In this document: positions 38,579-47,172 of the stretch, piece after piece
How positions within the stretch are numbered: the first letter of the stretch is position 1
How the letters are laid out: each line of letters opens with the position of its first letter
Source: Candidatus Peregrinibacteria bacterium
GTDB taxonomy: Bacteria > Patescibacteriota > Gracilibacteria > UBA1369 > UM-FILTER-53-11
Reading direction: 5' to 3'
Assembly (NCBI GenBank): GCA_016186205.1
Contig: JACPMA010000017.1
Location: 80,354-144,353 of the forward strand
Length of the DNA: 64,000 nucleotides
Notes under the pieces: generated by a model
The model's database searches: none
Seen by the model: the letters and a program-made list of their open reading frames with translations, nothing else
Told to the model about the DNA's origin: nothing
Made by a program: the position numbers and the translations under genes

Positions 38579-40198
38579 ATGAAGCAAATTTTACAAACAA
38601 CGTTTTCTGTTTTTCTTTTCGTATTACTCGTATTTTTCTCTCTCGGCGTTGAAACTGTTTTTGCCCATCATGAGACGCCTTTTTCTGACGTTTCGTCATC
38701 GCACCCGAATTATACTGCGATCGAATATTTCCGCGTGCGGAATATGGCGAAAGGATATAACGATGGGGATTTTCATCCGGGCCGGCGAATTAATCGCGCG
38801 GAATTTATTGCCATGATTACAAGAATAATTGCAGTCGATCCTGACGAAGATGAATTTAAAAATTGTTTCTCTGATGTAAAAAAACAGTGGTTTGCGGATG
38901 AGGTTTGTTATGCAAAATCGGAAGGTTGGCTTGACGGATTGATTTCCGGACGCTTGTTCCGGCCTTCAAAAAAAGTCAGCGCTTCGGAAGCTAATAAAAT
39001 CGCAACACGAGCTTTTGATATTTATAACATTAATGCCGATAACAATTTTATCGGTTCGCTCACGCGCGGCGATGCTGCGCAAATGCTCTATCAAGTTATG
39101 TTGGCAGCTATACAAAAAGGAACCTATGCCGCGCAGAGCCAATATTACACTCCGACTGTCGGCGCTATAAATCCTTATACGGTAAGTCTTCCGCCGGGCT
39201 ATGGGACGCCGTGGGTTCCATCCGGCGTTTCAACGCAGCAATATACGCCTCCAGTTTCTTCTTATTCATATTCGCCACCATACTCGCCTCCCTATTTGCC
39301 TCCGTCACCGCAATCACGGGTCTATGCTCCATATGCCGATATGGGACTTTGGCCAACATTTAATATGACCCAGACAGCGAATGCCACAGGAGTAAAATTT
39401 TACACCATGGCTTTTATCAACAGCCGAGGATGCGATGCCGCATGGTTTGGCATCGTGTCTTTGAATGATTCTCTCGCAAATCAAATCGGAACCGATATAA
39501 ATTCCCTGCGCATGCTTGGCGGCGATGTAATTGTTTCCTTTGGCGGCGCCACAGGAATCGAATTAGCCAATGCGTGTTCGACCGTTACGGAACTCCAAGC
39601 GCAATATCAGCGAGTTATAACGAAGTATGCGCTCCGCCGAATTGATTTTGATATTGAAGGAGCTGCCATTGCCGATACAGCGGCAAATGACAGACGAGCG
39701 CAAGCCATCGCCGGCTTGCAAGCGGCAAATAGTAATCTTGATGTTTCTTTTACGCTTCCGGTTTTGCCTACCGGTTTGACGCAGCACGGCATTGATTTTT
39801 TAAAGAATGCGGCACAACGAGGCGTTGCTTTCAGCACGGTAAATATCATGACGTTTGATTATGGTTCCGCATACCCCGGCGATATGGGCGACCTTGCAAT
39901 TGCAGCCGCCCACGCCACAGCCGATCAACTTGCATCTGTATATCCGAACCGAACGCTTTCCCAAAGGAGAGCCATGATCGGTGTTACGCCGATGTTTGGC
40001 AAAGACGATCAGCAAAGAGAATTTACTCAAACTGATGCGCAGGAAGTGCTTGTTGCAGCAAAAGCTGAAAATTGGGCGAGGCTTTCAGGCTGGGGGATTC
40101 ACAGGGATCATTTCTGTACTAGCGCTAATAGCCTCGTATGCAGCGGTATTGCTCAACAGGATTTTGCATTTTCGAATATCTTCAAACAGTTTCCGTAA
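38579..40198 (+). CDS. Exported SLH-domain protein with GH18 (chitinase-like) domain
   Basis: The 539-residue protein has a signal peptide ending near VFAHHE and two clear S-layer homology repeats (FSDVSSSHPNYTAIEYFRVR to NRAEFIAMI, and CFSDVKKQWFADEVCYAKSE to SEANKI). A degenerate third repeat and a Pro/Tyr/Ser-rich linker (about 190-245) follow. The GH18 domain has VSFGG at about 320 and the catalytic RRIDFDIEG (D356, D358, E360). GH18 enzymes cleave beta-1,4 N-acetylglucosamine polymers. SLH repeats would hold it on the cell surface. The DxDxE motif is intact, so activity is plausible. Confidence 0.88.
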   Translation: MKQILQTTFSVFLFVLLVFFSLGVETVFAHHETPFSDVSSSHPNYTAIEYFRVRNMAKGYNDGDFHPGRRINRAEFIAMITRIIAVDPDEDEFKNCFSDVKKQWFADEVCYAKSEGWLDGLISGRLFRPSKKVSASEANKIATRAFDIYNINADNNFIGSLTRGDAAQMLYQVMLAAIQKGTYAAQSQYYTPTVGAINPYTVSLPPGYGTPWVPSGVSTQQYTPPVSSYSYSPPYSPPYLPPSPQSRVYAPYADMGLWPTFNMTQTANATGVKFYTMAFINSRGCDAAWFGIVSLNDSLANQIGTDINSLRMLGGDVIVSFGGATGIELANACSTVTELQAQYQRVITKYALRRIDFDIEGAAIADTAANDRRAQAIAGLQAANSNLDVSFTLPVLPTGLTQHGIDFLKNAAQRGVAFSTVNIMTFDYGSAYPGDMGDLAIAAAHATADQLASVYPNRTLSQRRAMIGVTPMFGKDDQQREFTQTDAQEVLVAAKAENWARLSGWGIHRDHFCTSANSLVCSGIAQQDFAFSNIFKQFP

Positions 40199-40204
40199 GG
40201 CCTT

Positions 40205-41179
40205 TTATAAATTTATTTCAAGAAGAGCGATTTCCGGCGGAACGAGGAGCCGCGCGCGAGGGCCGGTTTCACCGAGACCGCTTGTAATGAACATTTGCGT
40301 TTCGCCGAATTGAAAAAGTCCGCGATCGTATTTTCGCCCGAGTTTATCAGGAATAGGCGGAACAGAACCGAGCCATGGAAGCCGTATTTGTCCTCCGTGG
40401 GTATGTGCTGCGAGTACTAAATCAACGCCCGCTTTTTGCGCGTCCCAAATTTCGTCCGGATTGTGGACTATAAGGATTTTTTTGAGGGTCGAGGGTGCGT
40501 TTGCCAATTTAAAAGTTTTTCTTGCATCCGCGCGAAGAGTCCAATATTCATCCGTGCCGCCGAGTAAAAAGCTTTTTCCGTCCTCTAAAACAATTTCTTT
40601 GGATTCATTCCGCAAAAGCCGGATATTCGCTTCCGCAAGAGCTTTCTTAACCGCCTGCACTCGTTCATTGCCTTCAAAAGGATAATTCGCGAGTTCATAA
40701 AATTCGCCCTCAATATAATCATGATTGCCGAGCACTGCGTATACGCCATACTGTGCAGATAGATTTTTAAGCGGAGCAAGATATTCTGGATGAACTTCTT
40801 TATCCAAAATAAAATCGCCGGCAATAACAATGAGCTCCGGCGAAAGCGCATTTACACGTGCGACCACTTTTTCTACCCATGTTTTCTGTTTATACGGTCC
40901 TAAATGAAAATCGGAAATCAAAACGATGCGGATAGTTTCTGCAGGCCGCATGTCACCTTGAGCTTGTCGAAGGGTGACATTTTGTTCGGTAACCACAAGT
41001 CTCTGCGGCTCAATAAAACTTCCATAGAAAATCACAAACCATGCAAAAATCAAACATCCGAGCAGCACAACACGCTGCCATCGCCACCCGCGTTTCGTGA
41101 GCTGATATAAAATAAAGCCGATAAACAGGCCATCTACGAGCAGAAACCCGTAGATGGCCGTATCATAAAAGAGGCGCAT
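40205..41179 (-). CDS. Membrane-anchored metallophosphoesterase (YkuE-like)
   Basis: The 324-residue protein has one or two N-terminal transmembrane helices, then a calcineurin-like domain: ISDFHLG, VIAGDFILD, AVLGNHDYIEG, IVHNPDEIW and LAAHTHGGQIRLPW. All five metal motifs are present. Related enzymes act on membrane lipids or UDP-diacylglucosamine. Just before the first motif the sequence TLRQAQGDMR is encoded by a known-type hairpin repeat and interrupts the usual link between helix and domain. The exact substrate is unknown. Confidence 0.87.
   Translation of the reverse strand: MRLFYDTAIYGFLLVDGLFIGFILYQLTKRGWRWQRVVLLGCLIFAWFVIFYGSFIEPQRLVVTEQNVTLRQAQGDMRPAETIRIVLISDFHLGPYKQKTWVEKVVARVNALSPELIVIAGDFILDKEVHPEYLAPLKNLSAQYGVYAVLGNHDYIEGEFYELANYPFEGNERVQAVKKALAEANIRLLRNESKEIVLEDGKSFLLGGTDEYWTLRADARKTFKLANAPSTLKKILIVHNPDEIWDAQKAGVDLVLAAHTHGGQIRLPWLGSVPPIPDKLGRKYDRGLFQFGETQMFITSGLGETGPRARLLVPPEIALLEINL
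40951..40981. repeat. LRQAQG-type hairpin repeat inside the metallophosphoesterase gene
   Basis: The stem ATGTCACC/GGTGACAT (40951-40958 with 40974-40981) encloses a loop with TTGAGCTTGTCGAAG. From memory, this CCTTCGACAAGCTCAAGG-type sequence is dispersed in many bacterial genomes and is often read as LRQAQG in proteins. Here it is translated in frame. Confidence 0.75.
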
Positions 41180-41185
41180 GAATTT

Positions 41186-43678
41186 CTAGAAAAGAGGTAA
41201 TCCACCGCCAACGCCTGGAAGATATCTGTCGCCCAGAGGTTGGGTTAATTCGCCGAATGATTTTGTATCGGAAGAAATAACTTTAAGATCTATTTCCAGC
41301 GTTCGTTTTATCATAACCGCTGCTTCCCCGCGCGTGAGCTGGTCAAACGGCTTAAAGGCATCCGGAGCTTTTCCTTTTGTTACGCCATTATTATATGCAT
41401 TCGCCACTTCGTCGCAGAACCAATCGGTCTGACCGACGTCTTTAAATGGACTATCGCTGCATTTTGCTTGCGGTTTTGTCTTCGTTAGGGCTTGCGAAGC
41501 TTTATTCAAAATAGCAATCGCTTCAGCTCGCGTGATGCTGTCGCCAGGTCTAAATTCGAGAGCGCCTGTGACAGGATTTCGACCGCCCGAAATAAATCCG
41601 GCCGCGTACGCTTTTGCAATTGGTTTGTAATACCACGCCATTGGATCAAGATCGGCAAAAGGCGGATTTTTTGTAGCAAGTTCAATATCAACGCCTAAGA
41701 AGTTTGAGGTTCCTTGTTCAAAAGCCTTTACAATCATCGTGGTAAATTCTGCGCGATTCACCAATTTGCCCGGTTGGAATGTGCCGTCAGCATAGCCTTT
41801 TATAGCCCCGCGTTGATAAAGAGAAGCAGCTTCATCCGTATAATAATCATCTTCTCCGACATCGCTCCACAATCGGCCTTCGCCTTCGGGATCGAATCCT
41901 TTTTCAAGTTCTTCGATATCCATCACGCCGTCATCGTCGCTATCGCCGGAATCAATCGGCGTAAAGAATACGTGTCGTTCGTCATGATCCGAAACTCCAT
42001 CGCCGTCGCTATCTATTGATTTAAATTCTTCCAGGAGCTGTTCGTATGTTTTGTGTTTTGCGCTGTCAATAATAACCGTGCCTTCAGCAAGCGCTTTTCC
42101 GGAATCGGCTTTGTCAACAATAAAGAGATCGCGCCATCCATAAACCTTTTCAAGCACGGAATAATATCCTTGATATGCATCAAGCGGCGGACCGTTTTCG
42201 CCTCCGCCGGCTCGTTCTCCCCATGCAAACATCGCATCGAGCCATCCCCACACGTTGCGCATATTGAGATAGAAAATGCCGGTATTCGGTCCGGTTTCGT
42301 CATTCATATGCGACGCAAAATCCGAATCAGACGCAAATCCGCTTCGTTTGGCCGCGTCGTCGATGTCCGGATAGTTTGAAATAATCAACAAACCATCCTC
42401 GCTCACGCCAAAGGTTAGCACGATCGGCGCAAACGGCGGGCCATCATAATCATCCGCTTTCGCGAAATCAAAAGTGAATTTCGTGAAACCGCCTTCCGCA
42501 GTCACCTCATAAATTTTCTGCGGGACATTTTCTTTTTTCAAAAGATCCGCGAGAGTTTTTGAAAGATCATTGACGAGTTTTGTTCCGGCGGCTTTATTGT
42601 CGCTTACATTTCCCATAAGCGTCACATATGGAAGTGGAGAATTTTGATCGTATTGAACTCCAAATGCCATTTCTTTCGGAAAAGCATTGTAAACTTCTTC
42701 AAGATCAAAACCGGTTTCTTCTTTTAATTGAGCAAAAATATCAAGAGCGTCATTTTCGCCGACCGCTTCCTTAATTTTTTCCAGAAAAGCTTTTGATTGT
42801 GCAAAGCCGGCCTTTGGATTGAAAGATTCGCTGTAGAGAATCGGTTTTGCCCCAGGGAATTTTTGGTAGAGCGATGGTGTAAAACTGCCGCCCGGCGCAA
42901 AGCCTAATCCAACTTCCTGCAATTTTGCCGCGTCGCCGGTTGCCTTGAAATTAAACTTATATCCATTGGATGTTTCGCCGAAACTTCCTCCTTCAAAATT
43001 GAGCGCCTTAAAAATGTCCATAAATAAATCTACCGCCTTTTTTTCTTTGTCGCCTACAAGGTTTGCCTGCACAAAAGGTTCCGCGAATTTTACCAACTCC
43101 TGGAAATCAATTGTGAAGCTTAGCGCATGCGGATTAACGTAATCGTTTATGAATTCCATGTAAGCGCTGTCATTGGCAAGCGAATCCGCAGATTTTCCGG
43201 ATGCACGGTCAATGGCTTGATGAAGCGATTCCATGTCGATGCTCAATACCGCCAGCCCGCCGATTTTTGCGGAATATCCGCCAGTCGACATTTGATACAC
43301 TTTCGTTCCTTCGTATTCGTGTTCCTCGCTGCCGCTGACAAGCGTTTCAAATTGAGAATCGCTGGCCGGCATAGAAAATAGGAGCGATTGCGGAGCAGCA
43401 AAGCTTACAAAAAATCGATTCCCTCCGAGCAGTTGATCGATTACCACTTGCGTTTTTGCTTTTTGGTCATCGTCCTGCTTTGATGCAAATTCGTTTTCTA
43501 AAGCATCATTAATAAATGGTTCGAGTAATTTTTTAATTTTGCCAGTTAGAGAAAAATCTATCGTTGCAATCGAACTGTTTGGCGCGATATCTTCCGCTTT
43601 ATTGACCATCGCCGCCTGTAGTATTGCAGGCAAAATAAACAAAAGAGCAATTGCTCCAGTGAGAATCCGTCTTTTCAT
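41186..43678 (-). CDS. Large exported SLH protein with DUF3352-like region
   Basis: The 830-residue protein has a signal peptide (MKRRILTGAIALLFILPAI, cleavage near LQAAM). The N-terminal 550 residues resemble DUF3352-type exported proteins (PNSSIATIDFSLTG, GGLAVLSIDMESLHQAIDRA, LPYVTLMGNVSDNKAAGTKLV). A calcium-type repeat region follows (SDGDGVSDHDE and SDDDGVMDIEELEKGFDP). Three SLH repeats close the protein (about 610-815; GYADGTFQPGKLVNRAEF, RPGDSITRAEAIAIL, FDQLTRGEAAVMI). It is a probable S-layer or wall-associated surface protein. No enzymatic motif is seen. Confidence 0.82.
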   Translation of the reverse strand: MKRRILTGAIALLFILPAILQAAMVNKAEDIAPNSSIATIDFSLTGKIKKLLEPFINDALENEFASKQDDDQKAKTQVVIDQLLGGNRFFVSFAAPQSLLFSMPASDSQFETLVSGSEEHEYEGTKVYQMSTGGYSAKIGGLAVLSIDMESLHQAIDRASGKSADSLANDSAYMEFINDYVNPHALSFTIDFQELVKFAEPFVQANLVGDKEKKAVDLFMDIFKALNFEGGSFGETSNGYKFNFKATGDAAKLQEVGLGFAPGGSFTPSLYQKFPGAKPILYSESFNPKAGFAQSKAFLEKIKEAVGENDALDIFAQLKEETGFDLEEVYNAFPKEMAFGVQYDQNSPLPYVTLMGNVSDNKAAGTKLVNDLSKTLADLLKKENVPQKIYEVTAEGGFTKFTFDFAKADDYDGPPFAPIVLTFGVSEDGLLIISNYPDIDDAAKRSGFASDSDFASHMNDETGPNTGIFYLNMRNVWGWLDAMFAWGERAGGGENGPPLDAYQGYYSVLEKVYGWRDLFIVDKADSGKALAEGTVIIDSAKHKTYEQLLEEFKSIDSDGDGVSDHDERHVFFTPIDSGDSDDDGVMDIEELEKGFDPEGEGRLWSDVGEDDYYTDEAASLYQRGAIKGYADGTFQPGKLVNRAEFTTMIVKAFEQGTSNFLGVDIELATKNPPFADLDPMAWYYKPIAKAYAAGFISGGRNPVTGALEFRPGDSITRAEAIAILNKASQALTKTKPQAKCSDSPFKDVGQTDWFCDEVANAYNNGVTKGKAPDAFKPFDQLTRGEAAVMIKRTLEIDLKVISSDTKSFGELTQPLGDRYLPGVGGGLPLF

Positions 43679-43745
43679 AAAAAAGGAGTTAAGAAATATT
43701 TTACGAAGGCCATTATATCACCATATACAGCCGCCTCGCGAACCT

Positions 43746-44819
43746 TCACAATATTTTAATAAACTCGTCAAACAAGAATTCCGTATCAACAGGTCCGGGT
43801 GTTGCTTCAGGGTGGAATTGAATTGCCATGAAAGGCAGTTTTTTATGGCGGATGCCTTCCACCGTATGATCATTCGCATTTTCCATCCAAACCGCCCAAT
43901 CGCGTGGAAGCGTTTTCCAATTCACGGCAAATCCGTGATTTTGCGAAGTGAGATAACAGCGCTTTGTGAAGCGATCAATGACCGGCTGATTTTGCGCGCG
44001 ATGGCCGTATTTCAGTTTATAAGTCTTGGCGCCGGCAGCTATAGCCATAATTTGAATACCAAGGCATATGCCGAAAGTCGGAATTTTTTTCTCGAGCGCT
44101 TTGCGGATTACCGCGTGAGTTTCGTGCAAAACCGCCGGATCGCCTGGGCCATTTGCAATAAACACGCCGTCGAATTTGAATTTCGACCGCCAAATATCAT
44201 AATTCCACGGCACTCGAATAAATGTTACGTCGCGCCGGAGAAAACTGCGGATGATATTGTTTTTCATTCCAGTATCGATCGCAATGATGCGTTTTTTTCC
44301 ACGGCCTTCGTTATAAACAATCGGCCGCTTTATGGAAACTTTCGCAGCTAAATTTTCCGCATTTGGATCGTGGATTTCCGCAGCAGGTTTGTGTCCGTTT
44401 TGCACAACTTGGCCGAGCATTACTCCATGCTCGCGAAGTTTTTGCGTGAGCGCGCGTGTATCAATTCCGCTCAAACCCGGCACGCGGTATTTTTTCATCC
44501 ATTGTCCGAGCGAGCGCTTTGCATTCCAGTGATGATATTGCTCGCAGTATTCCGAAACAATCAACCCCTGAATTTGAATTTCATTGCTTTCAAAATATTT
44601 TTTTATATTCCAGTGATCGCGCGAATCATCAGGCACGCCGTAATTTCCAACAAGCGGATAGGTAAGCACAAGAATCTGGCCTTTATATGAAGGATCCGTG
44701 AGGCTTTCCGGATATCCAACCATGCCCGTATTAAAAACTACCTCTCCCTGGGTATCCGTGGGTGATCCGAACGGCGTCCCTTCGAAAGTTGTCCCGTCAG
44801 AGAGGATTAAACGCGCCAT
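43746..44819 (-). CDS. carA: Carbamoyl-phosphate synthase small subunit
   Basis: The 357-residue protein has an N-terminal CarA domain (LSDGTTFEGTPFGSPTDTQGEVVFNTGMVGY, YPLVGNYGVP, SGIDTRALTQKLREHGVM). The glutaminase domain has FIANGPGDPAV, the cysteine nucleophile in FGICLGIQ, SQNHGFAV, and IQFHPEATPGP. It supplies ammonia to CarB for carbamoyl phosphate. carB is not in this window. It is divergent from pyrB (51-bp gap), so the two probably share a control region. Confidence 0.95.
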   Translation of the reverse strand: MARLILSDGTTFEGTPFGSPTDTQGEVVFNTGMVGYPESLTDPSYKGQILVLTYPLVGNYGVPDDSRDHWNIKKYFESNEIQIQGLIVSEYCEQYHHWNAKRSLGQWMKKYRVPGLSGIDTRALTQKLREHGVMLGQVVQNGHKPAAEIHDPNAENLAAKVSIKRPIVYNEGRGKKRIIAIDTGMKNNIIRSFLRRDVTFIRVPWNYDIWRSKFKFDGVFIANGPGDPAVLHETHAVIRKALEKKIPTFGICLGIQIMAIAAGAKTYKLKYGHRAQNQPVIDRFTKRCYLTSQNHGFAVNWKTLPRDWAVWMENANDHTVEGIRHKKLPFMAIQFHPEATPGPVDTEFLFDEFIKIL

Positions 44820-44870
44820 GTTTCTCGGAGATATTACACAAAAGCGGCTGTTTTTGCTAGAGTGAGGCCG

Positions 44871-45800
44871 ATGGAATTCAAGGGAGCCGACATCTTAAGT
44901 GCAAAGCAATTCAACCGCGGCGATATCGAAACTGTTTTGAAGACGGCTGCGAAAATGGAGCCGTTCGCTTCCAAAAAAAAGTGGGGAGATTTGCTGCAGG
45001 GCAAGCTTCTTGCTTCGCTTTTTTATGAACCTTCCACGCGCACGCGGTTGTCTTTTGAAACCGCAATGAATCGTTTGGGCGGACGGGTTGTTTCTTCCGT
45101 TGGCATGCAATTTTCGTCTCTCACAAAAGGCGAAACTTTATATGATACCGGCCGCATTGTGGAAAATTACGGGGATGTAATCGTTATGCGGCATCCGGAT
45201 AATGATTCTGTGGAAAAATTGGCGCGCGGCGCGAATGTGCCGGTTATAAATGCCGGCGACGGCAGCAATGAACATCCGACGCAGTCGCTCCTCGATCTTT
45301 ATACCATTCAAAAGGAACTTGGAAGGCTCGACGGTCTCACTATTGCAATGGTGGGCGATTTGAAATTCGGCCGCACGGTGCATTCTCTTTCGCACATGCT
45401 TTCGCATTTCGGCGCTGAACTTATTTTTGTGTCGCCGCCGGACCTTAAAATGCCGGAGCCGATTTGCCGTTTTCTCAAAGAGAAAAATATCGTTTATAAA
45501 GAGACTGCGGACATGGGGGAGGCGATGAAACAAGCGAATGTTCTTTATATGACGCGCATCCAGCAAGAGCGTTTCGAGGATATGAAGGAATACGAAAAAC
45601 ACAAAGGCGGTTATATTTTGACGCGCGAACTTGTTGAAGAAAAAAATCCGAAACTCGTAATCATGCATCCTTTGCCGCGCATTTGGGAAATAACGGCGGA
45701 CACGGACGATGTGCCGGGCGCAGCGTATTTCCGCCAGGTTGCAAACGGCGTGGCTGTGAGGATGGCGGTTTTAGCGCTTGTGCTCGGGAAAACCATTTAG
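44871..45800 (+). CDS. pyrB: Aspartate carbamoyltransferase catalytic subunit
   Basis: The 309-residue protein has the carbamoyl-phosphate motif FYEPSTRTRLSFETAMNRLGG and VIVMRHPDNDSVEKLA. INAGDGSNEHPTQSLLDLYTI, GDLKFGRTVHSLS and MHPLPR confirm ATCase rather than ornithine carbamoyltransferase. It makes carbamoyl-aspartate. No pyrI regulatory subunit is adjacent. ATG 44871 is preferred over GTG 44862. A remnant of the palindromic core lies directly after its stop. Confidence 0.95.
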   Translation: MEFKGADILSAKQFNRGDIETVLKTAAKMEPFASKKKWGDLLQGKLLASLFYEPSTRTRLSFETAMNRLGGRVVSSVGMQFSSLTKGETLYDTGRIVENYGDVIVMRHPDNDSVEKLARGANVPVINAGDGSNEHPTQSLLDLYTIQKELGRLDGLTIAMVGDLKFGRTVHSLSHMLSHFGAELIFVSPPDLKMPEPICRFLKEKNIVYKETADMGEAMKQANVLYMTRIQQERFEDMKEYEKHKGGYILTRELVEEKNPKLVIMHPLPRIWEITADTDDVPGAAYFRQVANGVAVRMAVLALVLGKTI

Positions 45801-45824
45801 AGCCCACGAGACCCACGCTCCGGC
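45801..45824. repeat. Palindromic-element core remnant between pyrB and pyrC
   Basis: CCCACGAGACCC (45803-45814) is the exact complement of the core GGGTCTCGTGGG at 10504-10515. The flanking stem is reduced to GAGC/GCTC. It lies in the 40-bp gap between pyrB and pyrC. Confidence 0.6.
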
Positions 45825-45840
45825 GCATTATGTACACTTT

Positions 45841-47172
45841 ATGAAATTTGATCTCATGCTGCGGAACGGAAAGATTGTGACTCCTTCCGGAATTATTGAT
45901 GGAGATATTGGTATAAGCCAAGGCAAGATTGCGCAAATCGGCCGTATTACAGAACATATTGCGCATGAAAAGGCTGGCCAAGTAAAAGACTGCGCCGGTT
46001 TATTTATTCTCCCGGGCGCGATTGATATGCATGTTCATTTCCGCGATCCGGGTTTTCCGGCGAAGGAAGATTTTGGAAGCGGATCGGAGGCGGCTGCGGC
46101 CGGCGGCGTGACTACGGTATTTGATATGCCGAATACGAATCCGCCAACCATCACGTGCGCGGCGTTGGAAGAGAAACGCGCCATTGCCGCGGCGAAATCG
46201 CATGTGAATTACGGTTTTTATATGGGTTTGACGAGCGATAATATCTTGGAAATCCGCAATGCAAAAAATATCGCCGGCGTGAAGATTTATATGGGTTCAA
46301 GCACCGGAAATCTGCTCGTACAGGATCTTCATATCATAGAGCGCGTGTTCGAATCCGGGATTTTGGCGGTTGTTCACGGCGAAGATGAAAAAATCATCCG
46401 CGAAAATCAAAAGCGATACAAAAATTCCGAAGATCCGAGCGTGCATTCATTAATACGTTCGCCGGACGCCGCATTTCATGCCGTAAAAGAGCTGCTCCAT
46501 CTTGCAAAAAAACATAATGCCCGCGTGCACGTGACGCACTGTTCTACGGTTGATGAAGTTGAAGAATTGCGGAAATTTCACGGTCCGACGGTAAGCGCCG
46601 ATTGCACGCCGCACCATTTATTTTTAAGCCAGAGCGCTTACGCGGATCGCGGGAATTTTGTGAAAATGAATCCGCCGCTGCGCACAAATAAAGACAGACA
46701 CGCATTGCTGGAAGCGTTGCGCCGCGGATATATACAAGCCGTGGCGAGTGACCATGCGCCGCATACGAAAGGGGAAAAAGAGCAGACCTATAGTAAAGCG
46801 CCGGCTGGCGTTCCAGGCACAGAAACTTTATTGCCGCTTTTGTTTGATGCCGTGCATCACGGCGAATTAACGCTACATGACGTTGCAAAAATTACTGCAG
46901 AAAATCCTGCGCGAATTTTAGGAATTCGCGGAAAAGGCCGGATTGAAGCCGGTTACGATGCGGATCTCGCAATCGTTGATATGGAAAAAACTATGGAAGT
47001 CGGCCATCACAATGGACCGCATCACGGATTTTTCACAAAATGCGGTTGGTCGCCATTTAGCGGATGGAAACTTAAAGGCTGGCCGGTTACGACGATCGTA
47101 AACGGCGAAATTGCTTATGAAAACGGACGAGTTAATAAGAAAGTACGCGGCAGAGAGATAGCTAAGAAGTAG
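45841..47172 (+). CDS. pyrC: Dihydroorotase
   Basis: The 443-residue class I (AllB/PyrC-like) amidohydrolase has the metal pair DMHVHFRDPG, AGVKIYMGSSTGNLL at the position of the carbamylated lysine, HVTHCST, DCTPHHL and ASDHAPHTKGEKEQTY with GVPGTETLLPLL. It cyclises carbamoyl-aspartate to dihydroorotate. Family alignment fixes the start at ATG 45841. It overlaps the convergent TrmB-type gene by 11 bp. Confidence 0.93.
   Translation: MKFDLMLRNGKIVTPSGIIDGDIGISQGKIAQIGRITEHIAHEKAGQVKDCAGLFILPGAIDMHVHFRDPGFPAKEDFGSGSEAAAAGGVTTVFDMPNTNPPTITCAALEEKRAIAAAKSHVNYGFYMGLTSDNILEIRNAKNIAGVKIYMGSSTGNLLVQDLHIIERVFESGILAVVHGEDEKIIRENQKRYKNSEDPSVHSLIRSPDAAFHAVKELLHLAKKHNARVHVTHCSTVDEVEELRKFHGPTVSADCTPHHLFLSQSAYADRGNFVKMNPPLRTNKDRHALLEALRRGYIQAVASDHAPHTKGEKEQTYSKAPAGVPGTETLLPLLFDAVHHGELTLHDVAKITAENPARILGIRGKGRIEAGYDADLAIVDMEKTMEVGHHNGPHHGFFTKCGWSPFSGWKLKGWPVTTIVNGEIAYENGRVNKKVRGREIAKK

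Noticed and set aside
40951..40981. Transcription terminator
   Set aside because: The hairpin is inside an intact metallophosphoesterase frame and has no significant T run on the minus strand after it.
43679..43745. carB or a carB fragment next to carA
   Set aside because: The 67-bp gap holds no coding frame, and no ATP-grasp carbamoyl-phosphate synthase sequence is present in the window.
45801..45840. PyrR-type attenuator between pyrB and pyrC
   Set aside because: The 40-bp gap contains only the degenerate palindromic core; no antiterminator/terminator pair with a T run is present.
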